Made by a program: the position numbers and the translations under genes | Shown here: in pieces, positions 11,404-23,299 of the stretch | How the letters are laid out: each line of letters starts with the position of its first letter | How positions within the stretch are numbered: position 1 is the first letter of the stretch | Origin: Symbiodinium natans | Taxonomy: Eukaryota > Sar > Dinophyceae > Suessiales > Symbiodiniaceae | Length of the DNA: 64,000 bases | Assembly (NCBI GenBank): GCA_905221605.1 | Contig: CAJNDS010000722.1 | Span: 1-64,000 of the forward strand | Direction of reading: 5' to 3' | The notes under the pieces: generated by a model | Database searches by the model: none | What the model was told of the DNA's origin: nothing | Seen by the model: the letters and a program-made list of their open reading frames with translations, nothing else

Positions 11404-11593
11404 GTAATCCTCTGCTCGCGAATCAGCTCATCACAGGTTGTCACATGCAAGCAAAGACGATGCGGAGCATGTAATCAATGCACTTGGCACGCAGAGTCCT
11501 GGTGGTGGAACACCTTTTCACCTCCAGTCTGGAGCATGTACTCGAAGCATCGCACATTTCCTCGGAAGGGAACAGCTTGTTTTCTTCAGCTTC

Positions 11594-11653
11594 TCATGTA
11601 CTGAGCGCCATCGCACCTGCCATGGCCGCGTAGAAGGCCGGAGTGCCGCCATC
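11594..11653 (-). CDS. possible ankyrin-type exon segment
   Basis: The minus-strand frame reads DGGTPAFYAAMAGAMALST and then stops. DGGTPAFYAA..G is a close fit to an ankyrin loop and first helix. It lies directly upstream, in the direction of transcription, of the 11,134-11,403 segment, so the two could be neighbouring exons. Confidence 0.4.
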   Translation of the reverse strand, partial: DGGTPAFYAAMAGAMALST

Positions 11654-11794
11654 AGAATCCAATGCCTTTGGCAAAGCCCCATGTTACAACGATCGCTGTC
11701 CACTTCTTTTCTTGCTCCTCTCGCCTTTCTGAGCCTTTCTCCTCTATGCATGTCCTTCCTTCCTCTTGCTGCAATCCACGGCCCACGGCCCTCA

Positions 11795-11855
11795 CGACCC
11801 CACGACCCCACGGCACGGCCCCCACGGCCCCCACGGCCCCCACGGCCTCCAGCGA
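11795..11855. repeat. (CCCACGGCC)-type short tandem repeat
   Basis: Several copies of CACGGCCCC/CACGACCC in a C-rich run. Confidence 0.75.
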
Positions 11856-12479
11856 TCCACGGTGCTCAATGAGTAGGCCTTGCGATGGGTCCAAGACGAG
11901 CTTCAGAGACATTGAGCGGACTTGTAATTCCCATGTCCGTGTGAGACATCCACATCTCACTGAGTCAAGGGCGTAGAATTTCGATACCCTTCGCCTCCAC
12001 ATCAGGATCTCGCTCGGGAAAGAGTTGGAGATTTAGGTCACGAGCCTCCGCGGCTTTGCGCATTGTTTCATCTGGTGGGGGCTGCTCTTTCTCTGCTGTC
12101 TAATCGAACATAGAGGGGCTCAGCCCACGACAATGAGCTTGGCAGGGTGATCGTCGTCACTTTCGCGGCACTTCGGACGAGACACTCCCACGGCGCAGGC
12201 GATGTGCTCCTCATGATTTTGCCCCTACAAGCCTTACAACCTGCGAACCGAAACAGTTCGCGAAGGAGTGAATCAAGCATGTCTCCAGTCGCACTTCGTG
12301 GTGCTTCGTCCGGAACTTTGCATCGACGCTCCTTATCACTTGAGACTGCTTGCAGATCCTTTCCAACGAGAATGCGCTGCAGCCAAAGCATCACACCCGC
12401 TGCCAGGAGGCTGCGGACCGCCTCGCATCTCTGATACCGAAACGCAGCGAAATGTCGCGAAAACTTCTATCACACGTCC

Positions 12480-12548
12480 TCAGATGCTCGCGCGCGCCTC
12501 AACATTTCCCTGCTGCACTGCCTTCACAAGAGGAATGGCAGCCTGCAG
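12480..12548 (-). CDS. possible ankyrin-type exon segment
   Basis: The minus-strand frame reads LQAAIPLVKAVQQGNVEARA before a stop. AIPLVKAVQQGNVEA matches an ankyrin first helix and turn, where G-N-V-E is a common turn. It is short, and no confident splice sites were set. Confidence 0.35.
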   Translation of the reverse strand: MQAAIPLVKAVQQGNVEARASI

Positions 12549-13454
12549 TCATGGCAATCATAGCAGTCGCAGGAGGATGTCCTCCTGACCCGTGGCCAGA
12601 AATATGCAAAGTGCACTGAGTGCACTTCATGCAAGCGAGTGCAGCTGCGGGGCAAGTTCAGCCTGGCGCTGCTCCTGCAGAGGCACGGCATGACACCACC
12701 GCAAAAAAGCTTGCTTGAATACGGGGCATAGATGGGCATAGTACTATGGTGCTGCGACATGTTGCGACACAGCTCATCGGTGGAGACACGGGCAATCCTC
12801 TGCCAGCTTCGATCGCTCCGAGGGCGACAACAGCTCCTCGCAAGGCCAACTCCTACTTCTGAGGGCGGAACGAAAGTGAGTCAAACCTAGGGCGGCCAAT
12901 GGGGGACTGGAACCTGAAAGGAAAGAGCCCGGGGCCTGAAGGAACGACCCCAGACAGGAAGGAAAGAAGCCGAGGCCCTGTGTTGCATTTACCTGCTCTA
13001 CGCTGCGCAGCTACACCAGTCCTCAGCACAGAGGGGCTCGGGCACCTCAAGGCCACGAAGGAAGTCGCAAAGCTCCGGAGGAAGCGTCTGGCACAGCGCG
13101 TATGGCACGACGTTGCACGACAGTGGAGACAGTGGAACAGCTGCGCACATGCTCCGCAGCTGAGAGCGTTCTCAAGGAACTGAAGTCTGGCCTCGTCCTG
13201 CCAGGGCCAGGAAGCTGCTTCGAAATCCCGCGCTGCCCGCAGTGCCTGACAGAATGGCACGACCACGGTTTCTTACTAAAGATATACGGATGCAGTGTTG
13301 ACACCCAAGCTGTCGTCGTAGACTGACTGTCTGGTGCAGGCTACTGAAAGCCCCCGTTTCCCGGAGTCTTTCGAACTCCGGCACCACCATCGCTGAGTAA
13401 CCTTTGTGTTCACATGGCAACCCGTTTTCAACAATCACCTGGCCCACCTTTAGG
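12549..13454. other. unassigned
   Basis: The minus strand near 13,000-13,100 has a protein-like segment (TLPPELCDFLRGLEVPEP), but there is no family signature. Nothing else is recognised. Confidence 0.35.
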
Positions 13455-14118
13455 ATTACTAGGTTTAAGTGCCTTGGGATTTGGGGTTTTAGGGTTTGGC
13501 TTTAGGGCTTTAGGTTAGGGACTTTGTATTTAGGGTAGGTTGTTTGGGAAGTAGGGTTTAAGGTTGAGGTTCAGGTTTTGGGGCTTAGGCTTTTTTAGGG
13601 CTTAGGGTTCTTGGGTTTTAGGTTTAGGGTTTCTGGATAAGATTTGAGGCCTTGAGGGCTTAGGGGCTTATAGGGTGCATGATTTTCCGGACTTGGATTT
13701 CAGGCTTTCGCTCCCGTGCTTTCAGAGTTTTGGATTAGGGTTTGGGGCTTTTAGGGTTTTGCGCTTTTGGGATTTAGGGCTTTAGGGCTTAGCGCGTTTT
13801 AGGGTTTAGGATCTTCCTTTTTTTGGGGTTTGGGTTTAGGGTTTACGGTCTATGGAGGGTTTGGGGCTTTTTGGATTTAAGGCTTTCGGGATTTAAGGAG
13901 GGCTTGGGCTTGTTAAGGCTTAGGGGGTATTTAGGGCTTAGGTTGGTTTTTTGGATTTAGGGCTTCAGGGTTGGGGTGTCGGGCTTGAGGCCCGGGACTG
14001 TTTTGGCTTTGTAGGACTTAGAAACTTAGGGTTTAGGGCTTAGGTTTAGGGTTTGAGGGTTTGGGGCTTTCGGGATTTAGGCTTTTCGGGTTCGGGTACA
14101 AGGTTTAGGGTTTGCATT
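13455..14118 (+). repeat. degenerate telomere-like region
   Basis: About 660 bp dominated by diverged TTTAGGG, TTAGGGCTT, TTTGGGG and related G/T-rich motifs on the plus strand. It looks like an old telomere-like array eroded by substitution. Confidence 0.8.
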
Positions 14119-17100
14119 ATATAGTTCTATCGTTGTAGAATCAGACTGTTTGGTCAACTCTGGTAGCATGCTTACACGCGCTCACTGACAAAAACACGTG
14201 ACCAAGCGATGGAAAGTATAGGTCGCTAAGCAATGGGGAAAAGCAGTTGCTCAGCGACCCTGCTTCCGAACAAGCCTCAGCTCTCCCTGTCGCAAGATTG
14301 GATGCCCCTGTGCACTTCAGCTCTGCTCCCTTGTTTTTTTCCCCAGAATCTAGATCGCTTGTCCTTCATCCTGGACAGAGCACGGCTATGCATCAAGCAA
14401 TTTTTTGCAGGACTTGGTCGGACCTAGAAACTTAGCTTCTTCAGGTGCTGAATATGACTTCGAGGAATGCACGAAGGCCTGTTGGCAAGGCTCCTCGTTC
14501 AACACGGTGAGCATCCACTTCAAAACCAAGTCCGTCCCTCGCGGCGTACGAATCTTTACAGCATCTAGCAGGATTTCACAAAGCAAAATTTCACAAAGCA
14601 CTTCCCGCCTTTCAGCGGCTGCTTGGAAGCTTGGAGCTTTTGCAGCGAGGTTCTGGCTAGGCGGCGGCACCAGGAGCCTTCAACGTTGTGCAGATGTGAC
14701 AAGACTCAATAAGACCCCCTCTCTGAAACAGGATTCTGATGCGACCAAGATGCGAGATGTGAGCAAAGCACCGACAAGGGCAACATCACTTCGTAAGGAA
14801 AGCCTGCCAGTCCACACGCACGGAAGATCTGAAAGATGTCATCCGGCAGGCATCGAAGAAGCTCAAGCTCTGAGTCTCCGCATTCAAACAAAGAGGCAGG
14901 CTTTTTGCACGTTGACAGCTTCTGGGGCGATATCAAGAACTTCAAGGTGTTGAGGTCGAGAGGTGGCCGGCAAAGGAAACGAATAAAGAGTATTGAGATT
15001 AAGGCATTTGGGAACCACAGATTATCACAGATAGCAAGGTTGCATATGCGAAGTTGAGTTGCTACATCTTTCCGCATCTTGGTCCGTTTGCACTGGTGCG
15101 TAAAACCCTATGCTGTTCACGCGGCAAAAGAAACCAGAAGAAAGCTTAGAGAAAACCATGATCTCATGCATCTGTGAGAGGGTTAGATGGGTTTAGGGTT
15201 TAAAGTTGAAACTCAGCTTAGACTTCGCCTCAGCCCCGGGTCTGCGCCGAGCGCAGCTTCAAGGCTTCGAGCTTGCATGCCAGAATCACAAGTGTTGCAC
15301 GGCCCGAGATGCTCTTGCTCCCTCTATGATAGCTTTCGATTTGCCAACGCACACAGAAGCCACCCCACACATGACGCCGCAGCCCTGCACTGAAGCCTGC
15401 ACTGCAAAAAGAAACAAGCCAACAAAAAAAAACGGAGACATCAAAACAGAAGGGCCTGTCTCCACCCAAAAAGCGTCGGCCCTGTGATGTCCTCTCTTTC
15501 AGCCAGGCACCTCAGCCACGACAGGCGCGGCCGTGAAAGCAATGAAACAGCAACACTTCATCTTGGCCTCCTTGGCCCCACTTCAACACGCGACACTGTG
15601 CGAGAGGTGCTGGGGGGCCAGGCTCAGGCGCCCCACACCAGGTCCCAGGCGTGCTGGATCGTCCTTGCAACTCCTGTGCTTGTGTCTCATCAGGTCTTCA
15701 CCATTCGCACTTCTGCAAGGGCATGCTACTGGCCTCAGGCGTTGGCTGAGACGAAGCGCCTCCATCTCTGCCTGCACAAGACAAGAACGGTGGCAACCTG
15801 CGGCAACCTGTGGCAACCTTCTCCCTGCTTTCATGGAGTCTGTAGTTCAAAGGATAACATTGGGCATGTTGGGTATACTGGGCATGCAGCGGCCTCGTCC
15901 GCGCCTCCCAGCAGCTGATCACCTTGCTGGAGGATGTCGTGGATGCGGCTCAGCTTCTGGACAGGAGCCGTGTCGGCCTGACAATCCAGGACAACCCCAA
16001 GCCTTGGATATCGCTTTATGGCCATGCCATTGGCACCTCCCTTTCCGTGTCTGGAAAAAGCACCAGGCAAGCGGCCCCCACAGGAAGCTCCTTACATCCT
16101 GAGATTTGCAGTTGACATCATCAGTGACGGCAGTTGCTTCATGGAATGCCGCATCACATGAGTGAACCTGAAGTCAGCCGCCCGAGCACTCTTCGACTTG
16201 AAGGTTTCCGTCACAAAAGGCCGAGCTCGTTGGAGAACAGGAGGAGCCGCAGCCACAACCTGAACGACAATGTCAGCAATGTTCCACAACACAGCACCGC
16301 GGCACCGCCATGCGCACACACGCACGCACATTCACGCGCACTCACGCAAAGACAAGCACATATGAACGACCCAGGGTAAAACCTTCATGCATGCGTTTGC
16401 ACTCGCAAGATTCATGTCATGCACCCTGTCTTTCGGATCTGCCACGGAAACAGTTGTTTTAGAGTTACAGTCGTGCAAACCACAGTGCATTGTACACGGA
16501 GTACAAATGATGGCCTCCCGCGGTCATGTGAGAATGCCGCATCTGCGATCGCCTCTTGAGAAGTGTTCTTTAATCACGATATCCTTTTGTTTTTCATGAG
16601 TGGCATCGCCGTGTGCTGGCACTCCCCATGTCACAACCACCTCAGGACTTCGACCATTTGCTTTTCAATGTTTGCAATGAGGGACCCACATGTCTTGTGA
16701 GTTGGATAACTACCTTCTTGTGAGTTGGACATTTGCTTCCATAATTTAATGCATCAGCAATCGGCACCGTTTTTGTTGAGACATTTTCCCGGTGCATGGA
16801 TTTCCATCCCATATTGAAGCATCGCTGCAGCCCTGCCAGCGAAGCCGAACCTTCTTCGCTTTGCTTACTGGTGTGTTTTCACTTGCTGCGTGCTTGTTTT
16901 GTTTATTGGCGCGCTTTCGCTTGCTATATTTTGCTTAGTGTGCTTCTTCGCTGGTGCGCGGTTGTTCTGCTTAATGGCTCGCTCGATGTGCGGTTGTTTT
17001 ACACATTGGCGCGTCCGCTTACTATGTGCGGATGTTTCTTCTTGGCGGGTGATTCTGGGCAATGGTGGGTAGTGGTCGGTAACAGTGGAAAAGTGGCTAG

Positions 17101-20100
17101 TGGCATGGTGGGGTGATGCTGGGGATTGGTGTGTGTTGGTGGGCGATGGTGGCGCTGGTGGGTTGGTGGGTAATTTATGGGTATTGGTGGGGACAGTGGG
17201 TACTGGTGGGTAGTGGTTTGGCAATAGCGAAAAGTGATGGGGTGACAAGTTTAGTCCCACCTTGCGCCAGACATCGGGAATGGCACAAGTGAAAAGCGGA
17301 TGGAGTGATGCCAGCCCTGTCGCACCAGACCAGGAAGGATAACTAAGTGAGATGAAGGTGAATGAAGTGCGCTCCCCCCAGCTACCCAGCCGTTGACCAG
17401 GACCCTCCCCATCCCTCCCCACTGCTTGGTCCCCTGCGCGCCCAATGAGACGAACGAGTGGCTGAAATGCACTCGACTTTGTGGATATGGGTCACGTCCC
17501 CATGCAAGGCATCCCCAAAGCCTCAAGACTCGCAAAGGACCTTCTCGGTGGGCTGGCGACCAAAGCAGATGCATCTGTGCTTCTGTATGCCATGTTCAGT
17601 CTGTACACACACTCACACACAGAGCTACACACTTGAGGATCCGAAGCCCAAACAAGTGTGAAGCTCGCCGAAGACATTGTCCCAAACCATCAGTCCAACA
17701 AAGACTTTCGTCCACCGGAGCCACAGCAAAGCCAAGATGCAGCAGCAAGGACTGCACCCTCGAACGGTGGACGCCTGAAGGCTTACGTAAGGAAAAACTA
17801 ATCACTTGGCAAAAATGCCGCGTGTAACTCAACCTGTATGAAATTCAGACGGCGCCTCCTAGGCAGCAGGAGCAAGGCCCGTCGTGGCGGCGGCGCAGGA
17901 GAATCCGGGGACTCTGCGGGTGCCATCGCCATCGCCATTGGTCGATTCTGCCATGAGCTCAAGCGAAGCACTCGAGGATCGTCACCGGGAAAATTTCCCT
18001 CACTTCGAGCCTCCGAAGTCACACCTACATTGCCAAAGCCAGACATTGTCAAACATTGTCAAACATTGTCAAAGATTGTCAAACACTATCAAACATTGTC
18101 AAACCTTGCCAAGCAACACCTTTTTTGCATTCAAGCCCCCAGACCGCTCAGACCGGGGTGCGCCTTGGCACCTTTCAGGCCCTCAGGTCTCTGCACGAGC
18201 CCGTGCGAGCATGAACGGCTCCGCCAGCTGACAATGCAGACCTGCTCTGTTTTTTTCTGGGGGAAACAGCCTGCGAATTCAGAAGAGGTTGTAGCCTTGG
18301 CTGATCTTTCTGTGCTGCGTCTTCGTCACACTTCTATTGCATCTCCACCGCAATGGGCGCGGTTCGAATACTCCATGCAGCTGTGACACGGAAGGTGCTG
18401 GCACCGCAAACCAGGCAGGCCGGGTGCGCAGGCTGGCCCGCAGAGGCCTCTGTCCAAAGGAACATGCCAAACTAAAAGACTGCACATGCTTTGCAGGCAG
18501 TTTGCAGGCAGTTTGCAGGCTTCCGTCGTGCTATGAGTGAGTTCTGTCCGCGTCCCATGCAGAGCGACCTCGACTGTCCGCCCACATCGTCGACATCTGT
18601 CCTGGTACCAGCACGTGCACGAGAGAACGTCCCACAGGGGGTCGAACGGCAGCTACCAGAATGACGGTGCTAAATGACCATCCGAGCACGCAGACGCTAC
18701 GTGCCCACAGCAGCGTCCTGATATTTGATTGGCTCCACAGGTTCAAGAGAAGCCAAAAGGTTGCCAAACGTACGAAGGATGCCGGATGTGTGCTCCATCC
18801 TTCACAAGGCTTTGCTGATGAATAATCGGGACTCCGAATATGCCATGCAACCACGATTTCAGATGATGTAATCCTGCGACGACCGAATCAAACTGAAGCT
18901 GAGTGCCAAGCAGGGCTTTCTTGTGCCCCTGACAGAAGTAGGATTGAAGCCCTAGTTACGCTGCCATTGTCCTTTTGCTAGATCCATGGCTCAACTCTAA
19001 ACCCTACTTGTCAAGGGCGTTTCAAAGACATCGTCTCCCGTATCTTTCAGGGGACAAAAGCTCAGAATTGTTTCGGGCTCACCCCGGGACCACAATGATA
19101 CATCAGCCATTCACAATCACAGACCGCGAGCTGAGAGTTTAGGGGCTGGGGTTGAGAATTCAATTTTTGGGTGAACCCTGGACCCCTCCCAGCTGTGTGC
19201 CAAGCTCAGGAACGTCAATTGGAGTTCAGTGTTTTTGCTAGAGTTTGGGCTGCAGAGACGTGCCTTGACTGTGCAAGAAAGAACTTTTCATTGCGCATGC
19301 GAACGCCATTCGGGTCAAATGACTCTCTTTGATCATGCACATCAAACCCTTTACCCCTCAAATCTCAAAACAGGCTTAGGGCTCAAGGAACTCGAGGTTT
19401 AATCTCATTGTCTAGACCCCAAAGTTCTTCCGCGAGTCATTCGGGGTGTATACAAAAACCCGGAGAGTGACCCTCATCGATCTAATCGTTAACCCAATGC
19501 TCTTTCGTGAGAAAGTACGATATTTTCCCTCAAAGCTTTGCTGTGATGCGAGTCGATGGCAAGCGTGCCTCCTCAGCACGTCAGCACTTCAGATTCCACA
19601 TTCCAGATGGTTCCATATGCGGCCGAGGCAGACGCGCGAAGCGAGAGAGAAGAGTCTTCTGAGTGTTCTGTTGATTTTCCTGTGCTTTAACATGTGCCCT
19701 GCTGGCACGCCGACTAGCACAGCACTTTGCCAAGCACAGCTGGCCTTGCTCTTCACGTACCAGTCAAAGGCATCCTGGCAAGCTCAACGAGCGACACCAA
19801 AAGCAAAGTGACAGCAATGCGATGTAAAATGAAAGAACGCTCGCTGCAGAAGCCTTCCCTGACTCCCAGACAGACAGGTTGATCTCCTGGAGAATGGTGC
19901 AACATAACTCAGCTCAAGGCCGATTTCACACACTGCCAGGCACATGTCCGCCTTGGCCCACCCCTGATCAGAGCTGGGGAATACCATGACAACCTGGGCA
20001 ACAGGACAAGGGCACTGATCGCGGCGCACTGAACAACTGTCTGTCAGGTGGCATTTGCACAGAGACCTGGAAGCGTAGGGTCATGGAACTCTCCCCACAC

Positions 20101-20964
20101 CTTAGACAACCACACCAAGCATTCCAGCTCAGACGCACGCGCGCAGGCAAACAACACATGCAAAGGCATGCTTCATGCATGGCAAGCAAACACGCAAACA
20201 TGCAAACATGCGTTGATAGAAGAATGCACACGCGCGTGTTTTTTTGCATGCGTGCGGAGACGCATGCATGCATGCAGTGTCAGAATCAAAAATCATCACA
20301 AAAATCTAGAAGTGGCAGCTCGCAAAATCTCACCAATCTGGTCGTGCCTGTTTCGAGCTCCCATATTCACAGATATGCACTTGTCTGACTCCCCTACACG
20401 GCTGCTGCAGTTCTGGCTTCAAGCGATATTGCCCCACACGAAGCTGAGAGTTTGCCGAGGCGACTGGACGAAGAAGCTTCTGCAATTGCATGCAACTGAA
20501 CGCCGTCAGGAATGTCTTTGACCTGATGATGCCACAAACCCTGTGACTGAGATCGGCACGTCGACGAGCGTGTTCATGGTGTGCCTTTCAGTGATCAACC
20601 CTGATACCAACTCATTACCGGATACGCCCTCCGAAATGGACCTGGGATGACCTCGGCAAGATCCCAAACAGCCGCAACCGGCTTCGAGGACCTGGCTGCA
20701 GATCCGTCATGCAGGACTCCACGATCTGACCTTCGCAATACCCGGACTTGTTCTTGGACTTGCCGCTCACTGTCACTTCTCACTCCCTTAAGCCCGAGGA
20801 AGCTCTTGTCGGGGGATTCGTAGAGTATAGTGCATCTATGCCCACTGCAGCCCACTATTCCATCTCCAACTCAGATTCCACGCCCCGATCCTTGCTATCA
20901 CTTGTGAACTTACTCCCACTCCATATGGGCCGGAGGGCCGGAGAATTAAATTAGGGTATTTTGG
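14119..20964. other. long stretch without a recognisable gene
   Basis: I find no confident gene. Small elements include a TTTAGGG remnant at 15,182-15,206; a GGTGGGT-rich stretch at about 17,055-17,225; a ~10-bp repeat (ATTGTCAAAC) at about 18,045-18,110; and ATGCAAAC/GCATGC-rich DNA at 20,150-20,280. A minus-strand open frame at 14,386-14,670 has ankyrin-like spacing (EILLDAVKIRTPRGTDLVL) but is too weak to call. Confidence 0.4.
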
Positions 20965-21082
20965 TTTTTTTTGGGAGTTTTTTAGGGTTTAGGGTTTAGG
21001 GTTTAAGGTTTAGGGTTTAGGGTTTAGGGGTTAGGGTTTAGGGGTTTAGGGGTTTAGGGGTTTAGGGTTTAGGGTTTAGGGT

Positions 21083-21114
<32 letters not shown>

Positions 21115-21217
21115 GGTTTAGGGTTTAGGGTTGAGGGTTTAGGGTTTAGGGTTTAGGGTATAGGGTAGTAGTAGTTGTACCAGTAGCAAGGACAAAACAA
21201 AAAAAACTCCCAAAAAA
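20965..21217 (+). repeat. interstitial telomere-like repeat flanked by a 17-bp inverted repeat
   Basis: TTTAGGG heptamers with a block of TTGAGGG (about 20,980-21,165), G-rich on the plus strand. The array is bracketed by T6-GGGAG-T6 at 20,965-20,983 and its reverse complement A6-CTCCC-A6 at 21,199-21,217. Confidence 0.85.
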
Positions 21218-21833
21218 TACTAAAAAACCAAACCTTTAAAACAATAGACCTCCCACTCCAAATCGTTCCACCTTCACAATTGATATGTACAAGATGTAAT
21301 GATTTTCGGTTGTGGTTGCGTAGGGGTATCAAGAACTTTTGACAAGGACTCCAGTCCAACATACTTGTCCAAGCCGGCCAGCACGGCACTAAGTTCAAGT
21401 TGAGTCAATGCTGCATATCCAAATATGTTCTGCGTAAAGCTTCTAGTACGTCGATGGGATCGGCTCCGCAGCGCTGGCTTCAACTCGATCAATAAATTAC
21501 ATTTGGCTGTGATCCGTAAGGGCGGCACCGACGTTGCAGACGAAGAAATTGGGCCTGCGACGGTCCTTTCCACGGGCCTTCACTCGTGGAAGTGGATCGG
21601 GACACAAGCGGGGCAGATCAAATGCGAGGAGATGAAATAGTGACAACTATTGGATCAAGCACCTTGATCCGCTTAGCCGGTTCATGTTGATCAACTGAAG
21701 CAGCCTTGGGCGGAATATACTGCGCTGCCAGGCCCATGGCCACCTGAATGCACAAGACAAGCATGATCGGAACCATCACATTCCTTGTCTTTGCAGCACC
21801 CGTACATTAAGGTGTATAAACAAGCGAATATAC
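21218..21833. other. unassigned
   Basis: A minus-strand open frame (21,274-21,573) contains the protein-like segment LTQLELSAVLAGLDKYVGLE but no recognised family. A plus-strand frame (21,425-21,640) overlaps it. Confidence 0.3.
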
Positions 21834-22004
21834 ATATATATATATATATACATACATATACAGACACACAAGCATACATACACATATGTGTATGTATGTA
21901 TGTGTATATATATATATATATATCGATATATATATATATATATATATTTATTTATATTTATTTATTATATATATAATATATAATATAATATTATATTATA
22001 TTAT
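21834..22004. repeat. (TA)n / (TATG)n microsatellite
   Basis: About 170 bp of alternating T/A with CATA/TATG interruptions, ending directly at the left copy of the 45-bp inverted repeat. Confidence 0.9.
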
Positions 22005-22049
22005 AGGTTTGGAGGTAAAATGAGTCCGCTGCGTTTTTGTTGCTTTCTC
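22005..22049 (+). repeat. 45-bp inverted repeat, left copy
   Basis: Runs from AGGTTTGGAGG to GCTTTCTC and is identical to the reverse complement of 28,452-28,496. Both copies have a TA-rich tract on their outer side. Confidence 0.85.
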
Positions 22050-22221
22050 TTTCACTTGGCATGCAAATATGTCTTCCGCATCTTGAATCTATGCTCACTT
22101 GTGCCATAGTTATATGTGCTCGAAGTATTTCGACTATTTTGTCGTAGCAAAAGAGGCTTGCCATGGCAAGTTTTGTAGGGGATGAGGGTGGGCTGGATGG
22201 GACACTCACCTTCGACGAGGA

Positions 22222-22907
22222 AGTAATTATGTAATAATTAATGAAATAATAATTAATTAATTAATAATTAATACTTAATGAATAATTAATTAATAACGAC
22301 AAAATGATTTTATAATTAAAAAAATTATTCATCAATAAGAAATTATCAATTAATTAATCGTGGAAAATCGTGGAAATTAGTTAATAAATAATTAGTACTT
22401 AAATAATAATGATTAATAATTAATAAAAAATAATTAATAAGTAATAAGTAATAATTAATCATTAATAATTAATGAATAATGAATAATGAATTAATTAAGA
22501 ATTCATAATTAGTTCACATTTAATAATTAATTAATAATAAATCAATTGATAATTATTACGTAACCACTTAATAATTAACTAATCATCAATTAATAAATTA
22601 ATTCATACTATTAATGATGAATCATTAATGAATATTGAATGATAATTTATTCATAATTAATTAATAATTAATTATTAATTATTTAAAAGTACTGAATTAA
22701 AATTAATTCATAATTGAAATATAATTAATTAATAATCAATTAATAATTAGTTAATAATTAATACTTAGTTGATAATTAATAATTAAGAACTAGTCAATCA
22801 TTAAATAGTAAATAATTAATACTTAGTTTTCATTATTTAATAACTAATTAATAAACAATTAATTGTTAATTGATAATTCATAACTAATAATTAAGCAGTT
22901 AATAACT
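22222..22907. repeat. AT-rich TAATTAAT block, left
   Basis: About 690 bp composed almost only of A and T in irregular TAATTAAT/AATAATTA motifs. It contrasts sharply with the GC-rich satellites that follow. A similar block lies at 27,883-28,135. Confidence 0.9.
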
Positions 22908-23015
22908 AATGGGTTTAGGTTAGGGTTTACGGTGTAAGGATAAGGCTTAGGAAATTACGGTTTAAGGTTTAAAGGTTAGAATTTAAGGTTTCGATTTTAA
23001 GTTTTAAGGTTATCG
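22908..23015 (+). repeat. degenerate telomere-like tract
   Basis: Diverged TTTAGG/TTTAAGG motifs immediately after the AT-rich block. Confidence 0.6.
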
Positions 23016-23084
23016 CTACTGGCCAGCGCATTAATTGTTAATTCCCCACATCTTTGTGTGGGGTTCTTACTTTTGGGGCTGTCC

Positions 23085-23180
23085 CGCCTCCGCCTCCTCC
23101 TCCTTCTCCTCCTCCTTCTCCTCCTCCTTCTCCTCCTCCTTCTCCTCCTTCTCCTCCTCCGCTTCCCTCCTCCTCGTCCT
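23085..23180. repeat. (CTCCTCCTT)n pyrimidine repeat
   Basis: CTC/CTT-rich tandem repeat of about 9-12 bp, followed by CATCACGCA-type repeats to about 23,290. Confidence 0.9.
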
Positions 23181-23299
23181 CCGCCTCCCCGTCCTCGTCT
23201 TCCTGTTCCTCATGATGCACCATCACGCAGAGCACGCATCATGCATCACATCACGATCACGCACATCACGCATCACATCACGCACATGACGCAGTGTCG

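Noticed and set aside
13350..13385. tRNA-like T-arm (TTTCGAACTCCGG)
   Set aside because: The stem does not pair in the register a T-arm needs, and no acceptor, D or anticodon arm can be built around it. It is only a 6-bp hairpin.
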